Positions 60,796 through 64,000 of a stretch of DNA of 64,000 nt are shown here, in pieces; positions within the stretch are counted from its first letter, which is position 1; every line of letters begins with the position of its first letter. The notes beneath the pieces are model-generated. The model made no database searches. It had not been told where the DNA came from and saw only the letters and a program-made list of their open reading frames with translations. This DNA comes from Pelagovum pacificum. GTDB lineage: Bacteria; Pseudomonadota; Alphaproteobacteria; Rhodobacterales; Rhodobacteraceae. The DNA lies in NCBI RefSeq assembly GCF_016134045.1, contig NZ_CP065915.1:1-64000 (forward strand), in the 5' to 3' direction. Position numbers and translations under genes: made by a program.

Positions 60796-61419
60796 ATGAT
60801 CCCCGACCTTTCGTTCGAGACGCTCGCCCTCGCGGGCGGATCGTTGCGCGTGGCCGGCGTAGATGAGGTGGGGCGCGGGCCGCTGGCGGGTCCGGTGACG
60901 GCAGCGGCGGTGATCCTCGACCCGGCGCGCATTCCCGCCGGTCTCGCCGATTCCAAGACCGTGCCGGCCGGACGCCGCGCGGCGCTTTCCCTCGAACTGC
61001 ACGAAGTTGCGCTCGTCTCCATCGCCCACGCCACCGTGGAGGAGATCGACGAGCTCAACATCCTGCGGGCCAGTCACCTCGCGATGGTGCGCGCGCTCAA
61101 CGCGCTCGAGGCCGACCACGCGCTGATCGACGGCAACATGTTGCCCCGGGATCTCGCCTGCAACGGGGAGGCGATCATCAAAGGCGACGCCAGATGCCTG
61201 TCCATATCCGCCGCGTCGATCGTCGCCAAAGTGGCGCGCGATTGCATCATGGTGGACTTGGCGCAACAGCACCCCGGCTACGGCTGGGAGACGAACGCAG
61301 GGTACGGGACGAAAAGCCACATATCTGCGCTCCAGAATCTCGGCGTGACCCCACACCATAGGCGATCTTTCGCGCCCGTCCGCAATATCTTGTGGCAAGC
61401 GGAAACGCCAAATCCTTGA
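60796..61419 (+). CDS. rnhB: Ribonuclease HII
   Basis: The 207-aa product removes RNA from RNA-DNA hybrids and single ribonucleotides. The active site begins with GVDEVGRGPLAGPV (Asp, Glu). The later acidic residues are in LIDGNML and the region VAKVARDCIMVD. Length is normal. Three in-frame ATGs stand close together; GAGGGG is best spaced (7 bp) for the third, giving MIPDLSFETL. It is followed after 89 bp by ccrM, an order I recall from other Rhodobacteraceae. Confidence 0.94.
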   Translation: MIPDLSFETLALAGGSLRVAGVDEVGRGPLAGPVTAAAVILDPARIPAGLADSKTVPAGRRAALSLELHEVALVSIAHATVEEIDELNILRASHLAMVRALNALEADHALIDGNMLPRDLACNGEAIIKGDARCLSISAASIVAKVARDCIMVDLAQQHPGYGWETNAGYGTKSHISALQNLGVTPHHRRSFAPVRNILWQAETPNP

Positions 61420-61456
61420 TTCAAGAAAGTTTTTGACAGCGAATCGAGGCTGAATC
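61418..61456 (+). promoter_or_regulatory. ccrM promoter region with three GANTC sites
   Basis: GATTC (61418-61422), GAATC (61441-61445) and GAATC (61452-61456) surround a TTGACA at 61433-61438. Two of the sites lie just downstream of this -35-like element. This is the layout of methylation-sensitive promoters controlled by GcrA and CcrM in alphaproteobacteria. Confidence 0.6.
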
Positions 61457-61463
61457 ATCTTGA

Positions 61464-62612
<1,149 letters not shown>

Positions 62613-62656
62613 ACACCGCCTGTGCCTGCGGCCGCCGCCGCTATGGCACTAACTTC

Positions 62657-62696
62657 AACCCCGCCGGCGCCTTCAGCGGACCGGCGGGGCTTTTTC
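62657..62696 (+). terminator. Intrinsic terminator of ccrM
   Basis: CCCCGCCGG and CCGGCGGGG form a 9-bp stem around a 13-nt loop, followed by CTTTTTCGTTTTT. It lies 44 bp after the ccrM stop. Confidence 0.9.
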
Positions 62697-62762
62697 GTTT
62701 TTGACCTCACGAATCCGTGATTGATCGTCACGTGAGGCGCTGCCCGGGCATCGAGCGTTGCG

Positions 62763-62777
62763 TTAAGATCTTGTTAA
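62763..62777. promoter_or_regulatory. Perfect CtrA-type full site (TTAA-N7-TTAA)
   Basis: TTAA, GATCTTG, TTAA matches the consensus of the master cell-cycle regulator CtrA exactly. It lies between the convergent ccrM and alkB genes, where no promoter of a known gene is expected. Confidence 0.5.
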
Positions 62778-62785
62778 TAAACGGA

Positions 62786-62809
62786 AAATGTTTCGCGCGC
62801 GAAACATTT
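62786..62809 (-). terminator. Perfect 24-bp palindrome at the alkB 3' end
   Basis: AAATGTTTCGCG is followed directly by its reverse complement CGCGAAACATTT. On the minus strand it starts at the last base of the alkB stop codon and is followed by TCCG, so it may act as transcript terminator. It could also bind a symmetric regulator. Confidence 0.55.
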
Positions 62810-63945
62810 CAGCCGCGCGGCAGCGGCAGGGTGCCCCGTTTGTAGGGCTCCCAGTCGGTGATCTCCGGGTAATACATCTGCCGCCAGCGCCGCACTTTCG
62901 GGTTCATGATCCGCCGCCAGACCGGCGGGATCATCGCGAACATCGCCATCAACGGATAGCCATAAGGCAGCTGCGGCGCGTCCGCCTCGGAGTAGCTCTG
63001 CAGCAGCGGGAACCGCCGGTCGGGCTTGTAATGGTGGTCGGAGTGGCGCTGCAGGTTGATGAGCAGCCAGTTCGTCGCCTTGTGGTTGGCGTTCCACGAA
63101 TGGCGCGGCATGACGTGCTCGTACCTGCCCTCGCCCAAGTGCTTCCGCGTCAGCCCGTAATGCTCGACATAGTTGGTCAGCTCCAGCGTCCAGATCGCGG
63201 TGCCGGCCTGCACGATGAACAGGAGCAGACCGACCCAGCCGCCAACGATCAGCGCCAGCAGCAGCGCCGCGCCCTGAAGCGCCCAGTAACGCCAGAACGG
63301 GTTCGACCGGTCGTGCCACGGCAACTTCTTGCGGGCCAGCATCGCCTTCTCCGCCCGGAAGGCGGAGACGAGCGACTGGTACAGCACGCGCGGATAGAAC
63401 CGGTGAAAGCCCTCGTTGTAACGCGCCGTCACCGGGTCGCGCGGCGTGCCGACGTGGCGGTGATGGACCAGCAGATGTTCGGAGCGGAAATGCGAATAGA
63501 GCACCATCGCCAGCAGCAGGTCGCCAAGCCACCGCTCCAGCCGGTTCCGCTGGTGGAGCAGCTCGTGCGAGTACACGATGCCGACAGTCCCGGTCAGCAC
63601 ACCGGTGCCGAAGAAGACCCAGAACTTCTCCCAGCCGGTCAGGTGCTCGGCGCGCGGCACGTAAGCCAGCAGCGAGAACAGCAGCAAGAACTGCACCGGC
63701 GCCCAGATCATGACGATCAGCCGATACCAGAACAGCTCGCGCTCCTCGGTCATCGGGTCGACGTTGTCCTCGTTCAGCCCGGTCAGGCTGTCGATCAGCG
63801 AAAACAGGTACCAGGTGCAGACCGGCGCGAGCGCAATGGTCCAGCCGCCGAAGACCGCCCCGATCCACGGCAGCGGCACGAGCGCGAGCGAGAGCCAGAA
63901 GGGCAGCGCGTTGGACAGCCGGGCAGGAACGGAAATGTCGGTCAT
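62809..63945 (-). CDS. alkB: Alkane 1-monooxygenase (AlkB)-family membrane hydroxylase
   Basis: The 378-aa product is an integral-membrane di-iron hydroxylase that oxidises the terminal carbon of medium-chain alkanes or related hydrocarbons, using electrons from rubredoxin. The histidine boxes are HELLHQ (127-132), EHLLVHHRHVGTPRDP (156-171) and LQRHSDHH (298-305). NYVEHYGL (258-265) is the AlkB-specific motif. About six membrane helices are visible. No rubredoxin domain is fused and no rubredoxin gene is in the window. EHLLVHH differs from the usual EHxxGHH at one position. The true substrate is not proven. Confidence 0.92.
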   Translation of the reverse strand: MTDISVPARLSNALPFWLSLALVPLPWIGAVFGGWTIALAPVCTWYLFSLIDSLTGLNEDNVDPMTEERELFWYRLIVMIWAPVQFLLLFSLLAYVPRAEHLTGWEKFWVFFGTGVLTGTVGIVYSHELLHQRNRLERWLGDLLLAMVLYSHFRSEHLLVHHRHVGTPRDPVTARYNEGFHRFYPRVLYQSLVSAFRAEKAMLARKKLPWHDRSNPFWRYWALQGAALLLALIVGGWVGLLLFIVQAGTAIWTLELTNYVEHYGLTRKHLGEGRYEHVMPRHSWNANHKATNWLLINLQRHSDHHYKPDRRFPLLQSYSEADAPQLPYGYPLMAMFAMIPPVWRRIMNPKVRRWRQMYYPEITDWEPYKRGTLPLPRG

Positions 63946-64000
63946 GGAACGGTCCGGTCAGTTGGCGACGGGACCTTAGACCGGACCCCGCAGCGCCTCA

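Overview
The window looks like the start of a chromosome from an alphaproteobacterium of the Rhodobacteraceae (roseobacter type). Base 1 is the first base of dnaA, followed by dnaN, recF and gyrB. Other pointers are a CcrM-type GANTC methyltransferase with GANTC sites in its own promoter, a petABC (bc1) operon, a petP-petR-like regulator pair beside ilvE, the dapF-mtaB pair, and short dispersed repeats that I recall from this family. GC content is high throughout, so nearly every gene has long antisense shadow frames, which I left out. I saw no insertion sequence, prophage, CRISPR array or rRNA. Two tRNA genes are present: Lys(UUU) and Arg(CCU).

Layout. 0-8.3 kb: replication block dnaA-dnaN-recF, then a small kinase-like / acetyltransferase / LysE-exporter run, then gyrB with a clear promoter. 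8.3-11.1 kb: a pair of hairpin repeats, an EamA exporter, and a secreted alkaline phosphatase with a Pho-box-like array upstream. 11.1-16.8 kb: a catabolic-looking island (BKACE, PLP ammonia-lyase, HpcH/HpaI aldolase, D-threonine-aldolase-like enzyme, M81 protein). 16.9-21 kb: cytochrome b561, TrhO, a 61-aa basic protein, a gluconate-5-dehydrogenase-like SDR and a soluble Aer-like PAS protein. 21-27.3 kb: ilvE divergent from petP-petR, then HDAC-like amidohydrolase-xseB-ispA-dxs. 27.3-36.6 kb: a bacterial voltage-gated sodium channel, YeeZ-like SDR, topoisomerase IB with a DUF1810 protein, AMP nucleosidase, HU, a second EamA exporter, a GST divergent from a WYL regulator, and aroC. 36.7-43.7 kb: BCCT and dicarboxylate symporters, then a TPP-riboswitch-controlled thiBPQ operon with a small lipoprotein. 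44-52.3 kb: hydrolase, petABC, an LpxQ-like barrel protein, GST, PaiB-like protein, dapF-mtaB and tRNA-Lys. 52.4-58.7 kb: a GH3 beta-glucosidase with a PA14 insert, a periplasmic protein plus MacB-like ABC pair with a His-rich loop, a LacI regulator and tRNA-Arg. 58.7-64 kb: hexapeptide acetyltransferase, a membrane-anchored winged-helix regulator translated in a tightly overlapping set with two small proteins, rnhB with a hairpin-rich leader, ccrM and alkB.

How the genes work together. Most genes are housekeeping: replication, cell-cycle methylation, isoprenoid precursors, the respiratory bc1 complex, lysine/cell-wall and tRNA modification. Between them sit accessory units suggesting a marine or saline heterotroph (osmolyte transporter, sodium channel, phosphatase, alkane hydroxylase, thiamine scavenging). 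Possible undescribed systems are the 59.4-60.6 kb regulator trio, the His-rich ABC trio at 55-57.4 kb and the amino-acid or hydroxy-acid catabolic island at 11-17 kb. The small intergenic elements (repeats, palindromes, a perfect CtrA-type site between convergent genes) are also worth checking. All functions are read from sequence by eye, without database searches.
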